Shown here in pieces: positions 39,537 to 48,090 of a stretch of 64,000 bases of DNA (position 1 is the stretch's first letter; every line of letters begins with the position of its first letter). A program made the translations under genes and the position numbers. Location: assembly GCF_001570525.1 (NCBI RefSeq), contig NZ_BBXC01000017.1:134074-198073 (forward strand). The letters run 5' to 3'. The notes under the pieces are model-generated. The model worked only from the letters and a program-made list of their open reading frames with translations, did not search any database and was not told the origin of the DNA. Source of the DNA: Herbidospora sakaeratensis (GTDB lineage: Bacteria > Actinomycetota > Actinomycetes > Streptosporangiales > Streptosporangiaceae).

Positions 39537-40435
39537 CCGACCGACGCCAGTTCCTTCTCCGGTACGGGCTTCTTGACGAGGCCGTACCGGAGGCTGTCCC
39601 ACGTGAAGACCGCCAGGGCCAGCCAGACCACCCCGAACCCGAGCCAGCGCTCGGCCGGCATGGTCTCCTTGACGATCAGCACCCCCAGGAGGAACTGCAG
39701 CACGGGCGCGATGTACTGCAGCAGCCCCACGATCGTCAGCGGCACGGTGATGACCGAGGCGGCGAAGAACAGCAGCGGCACCGCGGTCACGATGCCCGAG
39801 CTGATCAGCAGCAGCGCGTGGCCGGCGCCGTGGTTGCCGAAGGTGTTGTCCCCGCCCAGGCTGAACAGGTAGATCGCGGCCGGGACCAGCATGACCAGGG
39901 TCTCGATCGTGAGGCTCTCGGCTGCTCCGACCTGGGCCTTCTTCTTGACCAGGCCGTACAGACCGAAACTGAAGGCCAGCGTGAGGGCGATCCAGGGCAG
40001 CTGCCCGTAACCCACGGTCAGGATGACCACGGCCGTGGCCCCCAGCCCCACCGCGACCCACTGCCACCGGCGCAGCCGCTCACCGAGGATGACCACCCCG
40101 AACAGGATGCTGACCAGCGGGTTGATGAAGTAGCCGAGGGCGCTCTCGACGACGTGCCCCGAATTCACGGCATAGATGTAGACGCCCCAGTTGGTCGACA
40201 CGAGCGCCCCGGCCGCCGTGAGGAGCAGTACCTGCCTGCGCGTGAGCCCTCTGATCCATTTCCAGTGCCGCCGCACCGCCAGGATCACGACGACGGCCGC
40301 GAGCGACCAGAGCATGCGGTGGGCGAGGATCTCGACGGCACCGCTGGGCTTGAGGAGAGGCCAGTACAGAGGGAACAGGCCCCAGAGGAGGTAGGCGGCG
40401 ACGCCGTACCAGACTCCTCGGCGCAAATCAGGCAT
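39533..40435 (-). CDS. rarD: EamA family transporter, RarD-type
   Basis: A 300-residue protein with ten membrane helices in two EamA repeats. YGVAAYLLWGLFPLYWPLLK at the N-terminus and HRMLWSLAAVVVILAVRRHW are RarD marks; later NWGVYIYAVNSGHVVESALG and ASVITVPLTIVGLLQYIAP. Predicted drug/metabolite exporter; the substrate is unknown. Convergent with the polyprenyl synthase gene (4-nt overlap) and divergent from msrA. Confidence 0.9.
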   Translation of the reverse strand: MPDLRRGVWYGVAAYLLWGLFPLYWPLLKPSGAVEILAHRMLWSLAAVVVILAVRRHWKWIRGLTRRQVLLLTAAGALVSTNWGVYIYAVNSGHVVESALGYFINPLVSILFGVVILGERLRRWQWVAVGLGATAVVILTVGYGQLPWIALTLAFSFGLYGLVKKKAQVGAAESLTIETLVMLVPAAIYLFSLGGDNTFGNHGAGHALLLISSGIVTAVPLLFFAASVITVPLTIVGLLQYIAPVLQFLLGVLIVKETMPAERWLGFGVVWLALAVFTWDSLRYGLVKKPVPEKELASVG

Positions 40436-40554
40436 GAACCCTAGTTTGGCTGCTTACCTTGTTTATTACAAATAAGTGATGTTGGGTTGATGGTTAAGTG
40501 GTTCTAACGGAACAAAGCTTGGCGCACCTTGGTTGAGGTGGTCAGGAGGTAGAC

Positions 40555-41217
40555 ATGGGCTGGATCTTCGGTACGAACAAGGCTTCCATGGTGAGCGCCG
40601 ACAACGCGCTCCCCGGGCGGTCCGTCACCATGCCGGTGACCGACCGGCACCTCGTCCTGGGGAGTACCCTCACCCCGCCCTGGCCCGAGGGCGCGGAGGT
40701 CGCCGACTTCGGGCTCGGGTGCTTCTGGGGCGCGGAGCGCAAGTTCTGGCAGACGCCCGGGGTGTTGTCGACGGCGGTCGGCTACCAGGGCGGGTACACG
40801 CCCAATCCGACCTACGAGGAGGTGTGTTCCGGGCTGACCGGGCACACCGAGGCGGTCCGGGTCGTCTTCGACCCTTCCCAGGTCTCCTACGAGGAGCTCC
40901 TCAAGGTGTTCTGGGAGGCGCACGACCCCACGCAGGGAATGCGGCAGGGGAACGACGTCGGGACGCAGTACCGGTCGGCTATCTACACGCACTCGGAGGC
41001 GCAGGAGAAGTCGGCGGCGGCTTCGCTGGCGGCTTACCAGGAGGTGCTTTCCGCGGCGGGGTACGGGGAGATCACTACTGAGGTGCGGGCGGCGCCGGAG
41101 TTCTTTTACGCGGAGGATTACCACCAGCAGTACCTTCACCGCAACGTTAACGGGTACTGCGGGATTGGCGGGACGGGTGTCGCTTGTCCTGTTGGTCTTA
41201 CTTCTGGTGAGGCGTAG
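40555..41217 (+). CDS. msrA: Peptide methionine sulfoxide reductase A
   Basis: A 220-residue enzyme that repairs methionine-S-sulfoxide. The catalytic cysteine is Cys56 in [14 protein letters not shown]; resolving cysteines are Cys202 (NGYCGIGG) and Cys211 (VACPVG). [19 protein letters not shown] is the other signature. AGGAGGT precedes the ATG. The 3' end is the target of the downstream island: the last 15 codons are repeated at 61595 and in altered form at 50357 and 51253. Codon use turns AT-richer over the last 40 codons, consistent with a replaced 3' end. Confidence 0.96.
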   Translation: MGWIFGTNKASMVSADNALPGRSVTMPVTDRHLVLGSTLTPPWPEGAEVADFGLGCFWGAERKFWQTPGVLSTAVGYQGGYTPNPTYEEVCSGLTGHTEAVRVVFDPSQVSYEELLKVFWEAHDPTQGMRQGNDVGTQYRSAIYTHSEAQEKSAAASLAAYQEVLSAAGYGEITTEVRAAPEFFYAEDYHQQYLHRNVNGYCGIGGTGVACPVGLTSGEA

Positions 41218-41310
41218 AGCTGCGGCTTTAGCCTGAACTGCTGGCCCTTGGTCGGCTTCCCTTGGGGAGCTGATCTTGGGCCAGATGTGTTTTCGGCGAC
41301 GAGTTTCTCT
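41173..41310 (+). repeat. Type A att-like direct repeat, left copy (msrA 3' end)
   Basis: 138 bp starting ACGGGTGTCGC inside the msrA codons for TGVA and running about 93 bp past the stop. It matches 61595-61732 with 16 differences (about 88 percent identity, counted by eye). The likely recombination core is GGTGTC. Confidence 0.8.
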
Positions 41311-41463
41311 ACAAGGTCAAGGGCGGCTCGCTTCGCTCACCGCCCCGGTGTGGCTCAGCGCATCGGCGTGCGGCCTCTTCGGGCCGGCTGCTGCGCCGAC
41401 AGGCTGCAGAGCTGCAGCCAATCGGAATTCGTTGTGAGTGCTGAGAAAGGTCGTCTGGTTCCT

Positions 41464-42417
41464 TTAGCCAAGGTCCCATACTGCTGTTTCGTAATACCCC
41501 TCCGGAACCAGTTCATCGAATGCTCGCAGGAGGGGGTAACCCAAGTCTGGCTCAACAGCGGCGATGTAGCACGCCCAACCCATCAAGCGATTCCGATACA
41601 TCTCCTCATTCTCGCCTCCGAAATCTGACATATAGGTGTCGTAGCCGAACTTTGAAATCATATGCAAGATCCATCGCATCCGGCGCTTTATCTTGCGCGG
41701 GATTCGTGGCCTACCCGATTCTCCGACATACAAGCCAGTAACGTATTGTGGGCCGCCACGACGCATAAAAGCGGTCTTGCGCGTGTTTACCGACCAGCCA
41801 GTGTCGTCGAGAATGCGGCCAATATTTTCCGAGTGACGGTCAGTGATCTCGCCGGAGAATGTGAGATCGTCTACATAGCGCGTAAAGGACAAGTCTTCTG
41901 ACCGTGCGTAATCGGAAAGAGAGCGGTCCGTGCTCAAGAAGGCTAGGTTGGATAAGAAGGGCGACGTGCTTAGGCCGATTGGCAGCCTGCCACCGATAGT
42001 AACGAGGCTAACGGCAATGTCTGCGGCCTTTTCTTCATAACCCTGATCTTGCAGTAAAGCCTTAACTGTTGTTGCACTAATCGACGGAAAGAAATCCTCA
42101 AGGTCCATGCGCAGAACACACTCTTTTGCGAGGTGCTGGCTGGCATTGCTGACCACAGAACGCCCGCGAACAAATCCATGAACATGCTCTGGGGCCTTGT
42201 ACGGAAGCAGTGTAGTAAAGCTCCGGTTCAAGTTCTTGCTGATCGCATCGAACGGACTCGCCGGCTTAATTACTTCTCTTATTCCGCCGTGCTTCTTGCG
42301 AAATGTTCGCTGAAAATAGAGCCGCCCAGCACCCGTAGGTAGAGACGAGGATAGCTTTTGTAGAGCTTCAGCCGATACGCCCGCGTGCTCAGCCAGATCA
42401 TCAACTGAGAATGGCAC
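41464..42417 (-). CDS. Retron-type reverse transcriptase
   Basis: A 317-residue reverse transcriptase. Retron marks are all present: NASQH (residues 91-95, the NAxxH motif), the catalytic DLEDFFPSIS (105-114), GLSTSPFLSNLAF, the active site FTRYVDDLTFSG with YVDD at 181-184 (retrons more often have YADD), and the VTG triplet at 226-228 followed by the basic RIPRKIKRRMR. No maturase or endonuclease domain, so it is not a group II intron protein. GTG start with GGGGG upstream. The candidate template RNA and a DUF3800 gene lie directly upstream on the same strand. Low GC. Confidence 0.9.
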   Translation of the reverse strand: MPFSVDDLAEHAGVSAEALQKLSSSLPTGAGRLYFQRTFRKKHGGIREVIKPASPFDAISKNLNRSFTTLLPYKAPEHVHGFVRGRSVVSNASQHLAKECVLRMDLEDFFPSISATTVKALLQDQGYEEKAADIAVSLVTIGGRLPIGLSTSPFLSNLAFLSTDRSLSDYARSEDLSFTRYVDDLTFSGEITDRHSENIGRILDDTGWSVNTRKTAFMRRGGPQYVTGLYVGESGRPRIPRKIKRRMRWILHMISKFGYDTYMSDFGGENEEMYRNRLMGWACYIAAVEPDLGYPLLRAFDELVPEGYYETAVWDLG

Positions 42418-42446
42418 TAGTGCCCCCGCGTAATAGAGGTGTCAGA

Positions 42447-42525
42447 CGGTAGGGTCGCACTCGTGTCCAAAGGCCATCACGCAACGCACGCGAACTCGCG
42501 CACAAGGTTGACCGCGACCCTACCG
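42447..42525 (-). ncRNA. Candidate retron msr-msd RNA
   Basis: The 129-nt gap between the DUF3800 stop and the reverse transcriptase start contains, on the coding (minus) strand, CGGTAGGGTCGC (42525-42514) and its perfect complement GCGACCCTACCG (42458-42447), 12 bp enclosing 55 nt. Inside is a strong hairpin at 42503-42486 (GUGCGCG-AGUU-CGCGUGC with wobble pairs). Position and long closing stem fit a1/a2 or the msd stem; the exact ends and branching G are not determined. Confidence 0.5.
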
Positions 42526-42546
42526 CAGGCGTGATCGTATCATAGT

Positions 42547-43248
42547 TCAATGAAGAGCGTCTTTCCGGCTAGAGATACGACCCTGCTCAAACGAGTAGAG
42601 CACAGAAATAGAAGGTTCAATCTCGCGAAATGCTCTATAAGGCCAGTCTTTTGGACTCGTGGTATTTCCCGCTTGGAGCCATCTACTTACAGCTGCCATG
42701 GAATAGTCGATGATGGCCGTAGACATGTAGTCAGACTTGGCGACCATTGCGATCTTCAGTTGCGGCAAGGGTGCAACTTTGCCGATCGTTTTGTAGGCTC
42801 GCCTGGAGGCGCTATCGGAAAGTCGGGAAATGATTGAACCCATGCCCTCGCTCTGCTCAATGTAGCAAAGCAGCTCGGGTTGATCTCGATGTCGGATCAA
42901 TAGGTCACTCAGCAACTTTACGTACATGAACTCGATTCGTTCGGATTCTGTCCCGCCCGGAACGCGCGTTCGATTAGTAGTGACCATGTATGTCCTAAAG
43001 AAAATATTCCGCATGAGCTCTAGAAATTGACTGGAAACCTCCAATGGGTCGGTCGAGCTATGAAAACCTTTCTTGCGAAATTCTTCAAATCCGGGAAGTC
43101 CGACCAGGTTGCTCCTAGCGCATAGGCGCTTATATAGATTCTGAATCTGCTTTTCTGTATCATCCGCATTCGTTCCAAGTTCGACCGCGCCGACGATCAG
43201 TGGCTGGGAAGTATTCCCGTTTCCTGACTCGTCCATGAAGAGCTTCAC
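42547..43248 (-). CDS. DUF3800 domain protein, probable retron effector
   Basis: A 233-residue protein opening with KLFMDESGNG, the acidic strand of DUF3800, followed by QPLIVGAVEL; DUF3800 has an RNase H-like fold with predicted nuclease activity. A later acidic strand (LLCYIEQSEGMG, about residues 135-146) and KSDYMSTAIIDYSMAAVSRWL (about 181-201) supply further candidate active-site residues. First gene of the retron cassette. DUF3800 proteins are, to my knowledge, one of the accessory classes found with retrons, so a role as defence effector is inferred. GTG start with AAAGG upstream. Confidence 0.82.
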   Translation of the reverse strand: MKLFMDESGNGNTSQPLIVGAVELGTNADDTEKQIQNLYKRLCARSNLVGLPGFEEFRKKGFHSSTDPLEVSSQFLELMRNIFFRTYMVTTNRTRVPGGTESERIEFMYVKLLSDLLIRHRDQPELLCYIEQSEGMGSIISRLSDSASRRAYKTIGKVAPLPQLKIAMVAKSDYMSTAIIDYSMAAVSRWLQAGNTTSPKDWPYRAFREIEPSISVLYSFEQGRISSRKDALH

Positions 43249-43696
43249 CGTGTTAGCCTTTCAAGAGTCCCGGCCATGGCGCTGCCAGGCCGCCTGTGTT
43301 TGTCACCCACTGTCGACGGTTGTGGGGGCCGCGCTTTCATCCGAGATTCGTTAACTCTACATTCTGTCATTGGCGACATCCAGAATTTCTCGAATTATTT
43401 GGCCTTCCCTCTTCCTGTCACGAAGGTGCAGGACGGATAGAGTTACCAGCCGTGTAGGTAAGGCCGCCGGATATTTGAGCCGTCGGCAATGGGCTGCGGC
43501 CGCCAACCGACCTCCGGCAGCACCCGAGCCAGCGAGCGGTTCAAGACGATCGCCATTGGCGATCATCACTGGCCCTCAGCCACTCCCGCTGTGAGCAACT
43601 GTCCACAAGCAAGATCGAGGACTCCGGGGATTGTTCGATGCCGGGTGGACTTCCTTAGGTCCTCGACCGCACGACTAGTCCCTGACCACGAGACCC
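43249..43696. other. 448-bp stretch without a supported gene
   Basis: Probably carries the retron promoter on the minus strand close to 43250-43360 (TAGAGT near 43355). A 70-codon minus frame at 43357-43569 lacks recognisable sequence. A palindromic GATCGCCATTGGCGATC lies at about 43547. Confidence 0.4.
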
Positions 43697-43957
43697 TCAC
43701 ATAGGGCCAGGTTCGGATAGCTCCGTCCACTCGGCATCGGTCATTGCTGCTAGTCCTTCGCTTGCGGCCACCTCGTCTAACCATGCTCGGCTCAGAGAGC
43801 CTGACTGCCGCACGCATTCAACTGCAAGACGAGAGCGGACCATCCACGCCACGAGACTTCCCGTGACCTGCAACACCCGCTGCACGGTCTCAAGATCGGG
43901 CCGCTGGTCAACATCGCTGATCGGGACATTCCCGTGATTGGTATACGGCACGATCAC
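43697..43957 (-). CDS. Small hypothetical protein coupled to the upstream gene
   Basis: An 86-residue acidic protein, not recognised (MIVPYTNHGNVPISD, then VQRVLQVTGSLVAWMVRSRL, ending WTELSEPGPM). Its start overlaps the stop of the 155-residue gene by 4 nt, which implies a common transcript facing the XRE regulator. Mostly helical by inspection; possibly a regulator partner. Confidence 0.65.
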   Translation of the reverse strand: MIVPYTNHGNVPISDVDQRPDLETVQRVLQVTGSLVAWMVRSRLAVECVRQSGSLSRAWLDEVAASEGLAAMTDAEWTELSEPGPM

Positions 43958-44421
43958 TGATGGGTCCTTCCTGATTCCGGTCGACCCCTCGAAGCAAGCC
44001 CGCCATCGGCTCTCGCCGCATCCAGATAGCCCGGCACATGCGATGCGGCCAACTCGGCCGAAGGGACAGTCACTTCCCGACGACCTTCATCGCCGCCCCA
44101 GGCTCTGACGATGTAATGTCCGCTCAGCTCGGCTAGGTGGATGGTCGCCGATGTTGCGCCCATCGAGTCGAAGGCCACCAGTTCGGGAGCCTCCCAGGCC
44201 AGCGGAGCAGTGAGCGATGACGAGCCCGGGAACAAGATCAACCGTACGGTTCTGGTCTGGTAGCAGCACACATTCGCGCGAGCTAGCAACTCACAGACCG
44301 CCCGCAATGCCATGTACTGCCTGTCCGCCGGTGCATCCGCTGCGGGTGAGCATCCCTCTACTGGGACGAGCATCCGCTGGGAGGCGGCTACATTGCGTAA
44401 GTGGTGCGCTTGATCAGGCAT
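43954..44421 (-). CDS. Hypothetical protein divergent from the XRE regulator
   Basis: A 155-residue protein of unknown family. A Cys-containing helical first half (ALRAVCELLARANVCCYQTRT) is followed by beta-like strands (TVRLILFPGSSSLTAPLAW, HYIVRAWGGDEGRREVTVP). The ATG at 44421 is chosen because GGAG lies 7 nt upstream; the frame is open to 44532. It is transcribed away from the XRE gene and coupled to the 86-residue gene. XRE genes of this type often control such divergent neighbours. Confidence 0.65.
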   Translation of the reverse strand: MPDQAHHLRNVAASQRMLVPVEGCSPAADAPADRQYMALRAVCELLARANVCCYQTRTVRLILFPGSSSLTAPLAWEAPELVAFDSMGATSATIHLAELSGHYIVRAWGGDEGRREVTVPSAELAASHVPGYLDAARADGGLASRGRPESGRTHQ

Positions 44422-44549
44422 GATCTGCTCCGGGGTTGACGGGCTCGCGCCTTCCCCCTGAGATTGCCTTTGGGCGTCACACTGGTTCAATGCGATCGGC
44501 CGGAACCGGGATTGCCGTTTGTCGTCAATCACTATGACGTGAGGCGGAA

Positions 44550-45500
44550 ATGACGAAGATCTCAGCGGAGCGACGACGCGCCATCGAACGTGAAGCGAGG
44601 GAGATCATGCACGACTCTCTCCGTCGTGGCCTTGCGACAGAAGAGACGGTGGATCGCATATTGCGCGCCGTTCCTGACCTGCTGCCCCTCGAAGCGTGGC
44701 GATTCGCGAACGGATGGACTCGCGGCGAAGTCAGCGCGCGACTCGACCAGCTCTACCAGTCGGCCGGCCTCGCGCCACCCGGTATCGACCAGGCGTCCAT
44801 ATGCCGATGGGAGCACGGAGAACGACGGCCCAGCGACGAGAGGATCGAATACCTCTGCCGTCTCTACCGCACCCGTCCCGACAAGCTTGGTTTCGGGATC
44901 GATCACAGCCCAGCGGACGTCGGCCACATCGAGCGGGTGGGCATCATCGACGCCTACTCCTACACGAGCCAGGCTTCCGAGGGAGATCTGATCTCCCGGG
45001 TACAGGCCGCCAGGCAGCGGATCAACATGTTCGGTCTGACCCGGAACTTCTATCGCCGAGACGGCATCCTTCCGATCTTCGAGGAGAAGTCGGCACACGT
45101 CCCCGTCCAGATCTTCGTGATGGACCCCTACTGCGACTCCCGTCGTGACCGCTACCGGATCGAGCCGTCCGAGGCTGCGATGGAGGACCCCGAGAGGTAC
45201 ATCCGGGAGATTCTCCGGCCACTGCATCAGTCGATGCTCGTCCACCCGAACCTCAAGGTCTTCACGTACAACTTCCCCTGCTCGTTCGCCATCGAGGAGA
45301 TCGACGACGTCTGCCGCGTCATGCTCTACGGGCACGGAAAGCGCGGTACTCAAGGGCCTGTCATCACGTTCAGCGGGGAGACCTCCGCGTACAACTACTT
45401 CGTCGACCAGATCCGTTGGTTGGAACGGCTCGCTGCCGAGGACGGAACTCCTGAGCCGTGGGCTAGCAAGGACATCGTCGTTCGACTGCTCGATTTCTGA
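44550..45500 (+). CDS. XRE-family regulator with C-terminal DUF5919-like domain
   Basis: A 316-residue protein. Residues 47-115 carry the helix-turn-helix (WTRGEVSARLDQLYQS, ASICRWEHGERRPSDERIEYL). From about residue 128 a second domain begins (RVGIIDAYSYTSQASEGDLI, INMFGLTRNFYRRDGILP, VPVQIFVMDPYCDSRRDRY, VMLYGHGKRGTQGPVITF); the order fits the DUF5919 domain of actinobacterial XRE proteins, which resembles a phospholipase D-like fold. Ligand unknown. GAGGCGG precedes the ATG. Confidence 0.8.
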   Translation: MTKISAERRRAIEREAREIMHDSLRRGLATEETVDRILRAVPDLLPLEAWRFANGWTRGEVSARLDQLYQSAGLAPPGIDQASICRWEHGERRPSDERIEYLCRLYRTRPDKLGFGIDHSPADVGHIERVGIIDAYSYTSQASEGDLISRVQAARQRINMFGLTRNFYRRDGILPIFEEKSAHVPVQIFVMDPYCDSRRDRYRIEPSEAAMEDPERYIREILRPLHQSMLVHPNLKVFTYNFPCSFAIEEIDDVCRVMLYGHGKRGTQGPVITFSGETSAYNYFVDQIRWLERLAAEDGTPEPWASKDIVVRLLDF

Positions 45501-45740
45501 TGCGCTCCGCAGGGGGCTCCGGCTCCGGGAGCATCGAGGCTCAGCAGCTCTGGTCTTGGGGATGGCTGAGGTGGCGGCCGGTCTCCCTGCCTGCCGTCGC
45601 CCAGGGCAAGCCAGCAGACCAGCCGCACGAGGTCAAGGCAAGCTCCACGATCACGACAAACGCCGTGAGCCTTGACCCCGCACGTCCGGCCCGCTCCCCG
45701 GAGGGGTGGGCGACGGCAGACGGGAGACCGGCGAACCAAT

Positions 45741-46337
45741 ATGTGCTGCGCTGAACTCGCGCTGCTGTCGGTCCGAGGTGGACGTTTCGGCCTCACCGAT
45801 AGGCTGCTCATCGTGGTGGAGCACTCCGACAGCGAAAGCCAGCCATGGGTATCGACTTTGGGCGGGCCACTCATCGTCATTCCAGAATCAGCCTGCCGCC
45901 ATTGGAATGGCGGACTACTGATGAAGCACCCCGACGATGAAGGAGACTACCGCCGGGCCTGCGACGTGAACGGCTACATAGGGCTCATCGATGTGGGACC
46001 AGCCAAAGCCCTCGTCCTCGGTGACGGTCCCGCCGACACCACATTTCTGGCCGGATCGAATCTCTTCGTCCGTTGGATCGCCGCGGACTCTCCAGCCCAG
46101 ATTCTGCACGCCGCTAATAAGGCGACCGACTCAGCTCGGTGGGAGGAGGAACTGACCTGGGACGTCCAAGGGCCGGTGATTCTCTTCGACTCTGTACTCG
46201 GTTATGAGGACCTCGCCACCGAGGAGCACATCCGTGTAGAGCTTCCACCGGGGCACTACACCGTTCGCGCGGCTTACATCCAAACCGAGAGGGTGTGGAC
46301 GGTCGTTGTGCAGCTTGTCCGCGACCTTCCTGCCTGA
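45741..46337 (+). CDS. Imm21-like immunity protein, orphan
   Basis: A 198-residue protein with the Imm21 pattern: WVSTLGGPLIVIPESACRHW (residues 34-53), GDYRRACDVNGYIGLIDVG, ALVLGDGPADTTFL and LFVRWIAADSPAQILH. Imm21 proteins neutralize toxins of polymorphic toxin systems. No toxin gene stands next to it, so it may protect against toxins from relatives. The 240 bp upstream holds no gene. Confidence 0.75.
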   Translation: MCCAELALLSVRGGRFGLTDRLLIVVEHSDSESQPWVSTLGGPLIVIPESACRHWNGGLLMKHPDDEGDYRRACDVNGYIGLIDVGPAKALVLGDGPADTTFLAGSNLFVRWIAADSPAQILHAANKATDSARWEEELTWDVQGPVILFDSVLGYEDLATEEHIRVELPPGHYTVRAAYIQTERVWTVVVQLVRDLPA

Positions 46338-46674
46338 GAAGTGCCTCCAAGAGACCAGCTTCACACGCTGTGTCACGCGCGCATCCGAGTCTGACTAACG
46401 GATCAGTCTTCGATCTTTCCGATTGCCAGGCGGCGGCGTGCCGCACCGCCGTACTCGGCCCTTCGCCGCCTGTCGTCCGGGCTGCGGCCTGGGGGCCGGT
46501 CCCGGACGACGCGGCATGGGCCGTCCTCCGACCGGCGCGACCGCCGTTGCCTAACGGTCGCGCCGACCTCAGCGACACGCCGCCGCCCGGTGGGACGCGC
46601 AGCCGCCGGCCCCAACCGCTACGCGGCCCTTCGGGTGCTTCGCATTGGCGCCGGCCGCTCCGCTCCGCAGTCGT
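46338..46674. other. Non-coding stretch downstream of rep with a perfect inverted repeat
   Basis: CGGCGCGACCG (46533-46543) and CGGTCGCGCCG (46555-46565) form a perfect 11-bp inverted repeat with an 11-nt loop. No T-run follows on either strand. It may be part of the replication origin or a transcription barrier. No coding frame is supported. Confidence 0.45.
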
Positions 46675-48090
46675 TTAGACCTTCTGGCGTTCGTTCTCCC
46701 GCTTAATACGTCGAGCCGTGGAGACTTGTTGCCGGGCGATCTCCGCCCAGAAGTGTTCACCCTCACTCAGCCCGCTTCCGGCATAGCGCCACTGCGATAC
46801 CGCCACCGTTTCTCGGCCGTTCAGTAGCAGTCCTGAAGCTGCGCGGGCGAACTCGGCTCGGTAGTCGGCGCGGGCCTGGCGGAGCGCGCCCAAGGTGACG
46901 GAGTAGTGGCGTGACTTGGTCGAGAAGTGGCCCCGGTAGCCGAGCATGTGTGACCACTGTTTGAGTCGCAGGTGATCGAAGCCCGGCAGCGTCGAGAGGG
47001 CCCAACAGGTGTAGATCATCCTCCGGGCGTGCTCGCTCACCCTCAGGTCTTCGATCTGGATGGGCTCCTTGACCGGCCGGTCGACGGTCCCGGCTGACTC
47101 CGCCCCCTTAGTGGCGTACTTGGCGATGTAGGCCGCCACCCGGCCGTCGGACATCCCGCCCAGTTCGGCGCTCACGTAGACCGGCTGCACGTCGAGCTGC
47201 TTGCCCCACCGCAGGGTGACACCCGGCCGGTTGTCACCGCGGACACCGGTCGAGGCGGTGACGGTCACTTGTTCGGCAGTGCTCCGGATGGCCTCTTCTA
47301 GTAAGGGGACGGTCGCCCAGGAAGGCGGAGGATCCCCAGGACCGTCCGGGCCGTCGAGACGGATCACGGCATGGAAGTGGACCAGGCCGCGCGTCTGGTA
47401 TTCGGCAACCTTGGCGTAGGACACCCGGAGCTGCCGCCGCAGGTCCGCCCGGGAGACCCCGCGTTGCCGAGCCAGCACGGCGAGCAGGTCACGGGTGAAA
47501 TGCCGCCACAGCTCACCCGCGTGGGCGTTCCACAACACCGCACCCGAGTAGTCGTAGCAATCGACGCAGATGGGCTGCCCGAGCCGGGAGTCGTTCTCGC
47601 CATGACGAACCCGGCACCCTCTCGGCCGCCCATGCGTGCACAGCGGATCGTCCCGCCGGGGACGGCACGGCAAGGTCTTGCCGTCGCGTTCGCGTCGAGC
47701 ATGCACCGAGCCGAATGACGGCGCGGTGAAGGTGGCGAACATCCGAGGATGCGCGCTGACTTCATCCGGTACGCCCTTGCCGCCCTGCAACCCGGAGATG
47801 ATCAGATGGAAGGTGTCGTCCCGGTACACCTCCGAGCAGGCCGGGCACCGGGAAGCGCGCCGGTTGCCGCACGCCGTGAGCAGGTAGCCGGTCGGCTCGT
47901 CAGCTGTTCGGTAGGACTCGACCACCTCACCGGTAGGCACGTCGACCGTGTAGCGCTCGCCATGCAGCCGGATCGGCTGACTACATCCGCCCGTGGCCTT
48001 GATCATCTGCCGCCAGCGGGAGAAGTCTGGCATCGCTGCACGTCGTACGGCTGCCAGTACGTCGAAGGACAGAGAAGGCACGTCGTTCAT
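46675..48090 (-). CDS. repSA: Replication initiator protein, RepSA-type
   Basis: A 471-residue rolling-circle initiator like that of the actinobacterial integrative element pSAM2. Zinc-like cysteines occur in CGNRRASRCPACSEVYRDD and CRVRHGE...ICVDCYDYSGAVLWNAH; the metal-binding HUH-type strand is VHFHAVIRLDG, and GRVAAYIAKYATKG holds the tyrosine region. The ATG at 48090 follows GGGAGG and overlaps the stop of the small upstream gene. It would replicate the excised circular form. Confidence 0.85.
   Translation of the reverse strand: MNDVPSLSFDVLAAVRRAAMPDFSRWRQMIKATGGCSQPIRLHGERYTVDVPTGEVVESYRTADEPTGYLLTACGNRRASRCPACSEVYRDDTFHLIISGLQGGKGVPDEVSAHPRMFATFTAPSFGSVHARRERDGKTLPCRPRRDDPLCTHGRPRGCRVRHGENDSRLGQPICVDCYDYSGAVLWNAHAGELWRHFTRDLLAVLARQRGVSRADLRRQLRVSYAKVAEYQTRGLVHFHAVIRLDGPDGPGDPPPSWATVPLLEEAIRSTAEQVTVTASTGVRGDNRPGVTLRWGKQLDVQPVYVSAELGGMSDGRVAAYIAKYATKGAESAGTVDRPVKEPIQIEDLRVSEHARRMIYTCWALSTLPGFDHLRLKQWSHMLGYRGHFSTKSRHYSVTLGALRQARADYRAEFARAASGLLLNGRETVAVSQWRYAGSGLSEGEHFWAEIARQQVSTARRIKRENERQKV

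Noticed and set aside
42447-42525. Reading the 12-bp inverted repeat as a simple terminator of the DUF3800 gene
   Set aside because: The arms are 55 nt apart and no T-run follows; position ahead of a retron reverse transcriptase fits a structured RNA better.
43357-43569. 70-codon minus-strand frame upstream of the retron
   Set aside because: No recognisable sequence, no clear ribosome site and an equally long frame on the other strand.
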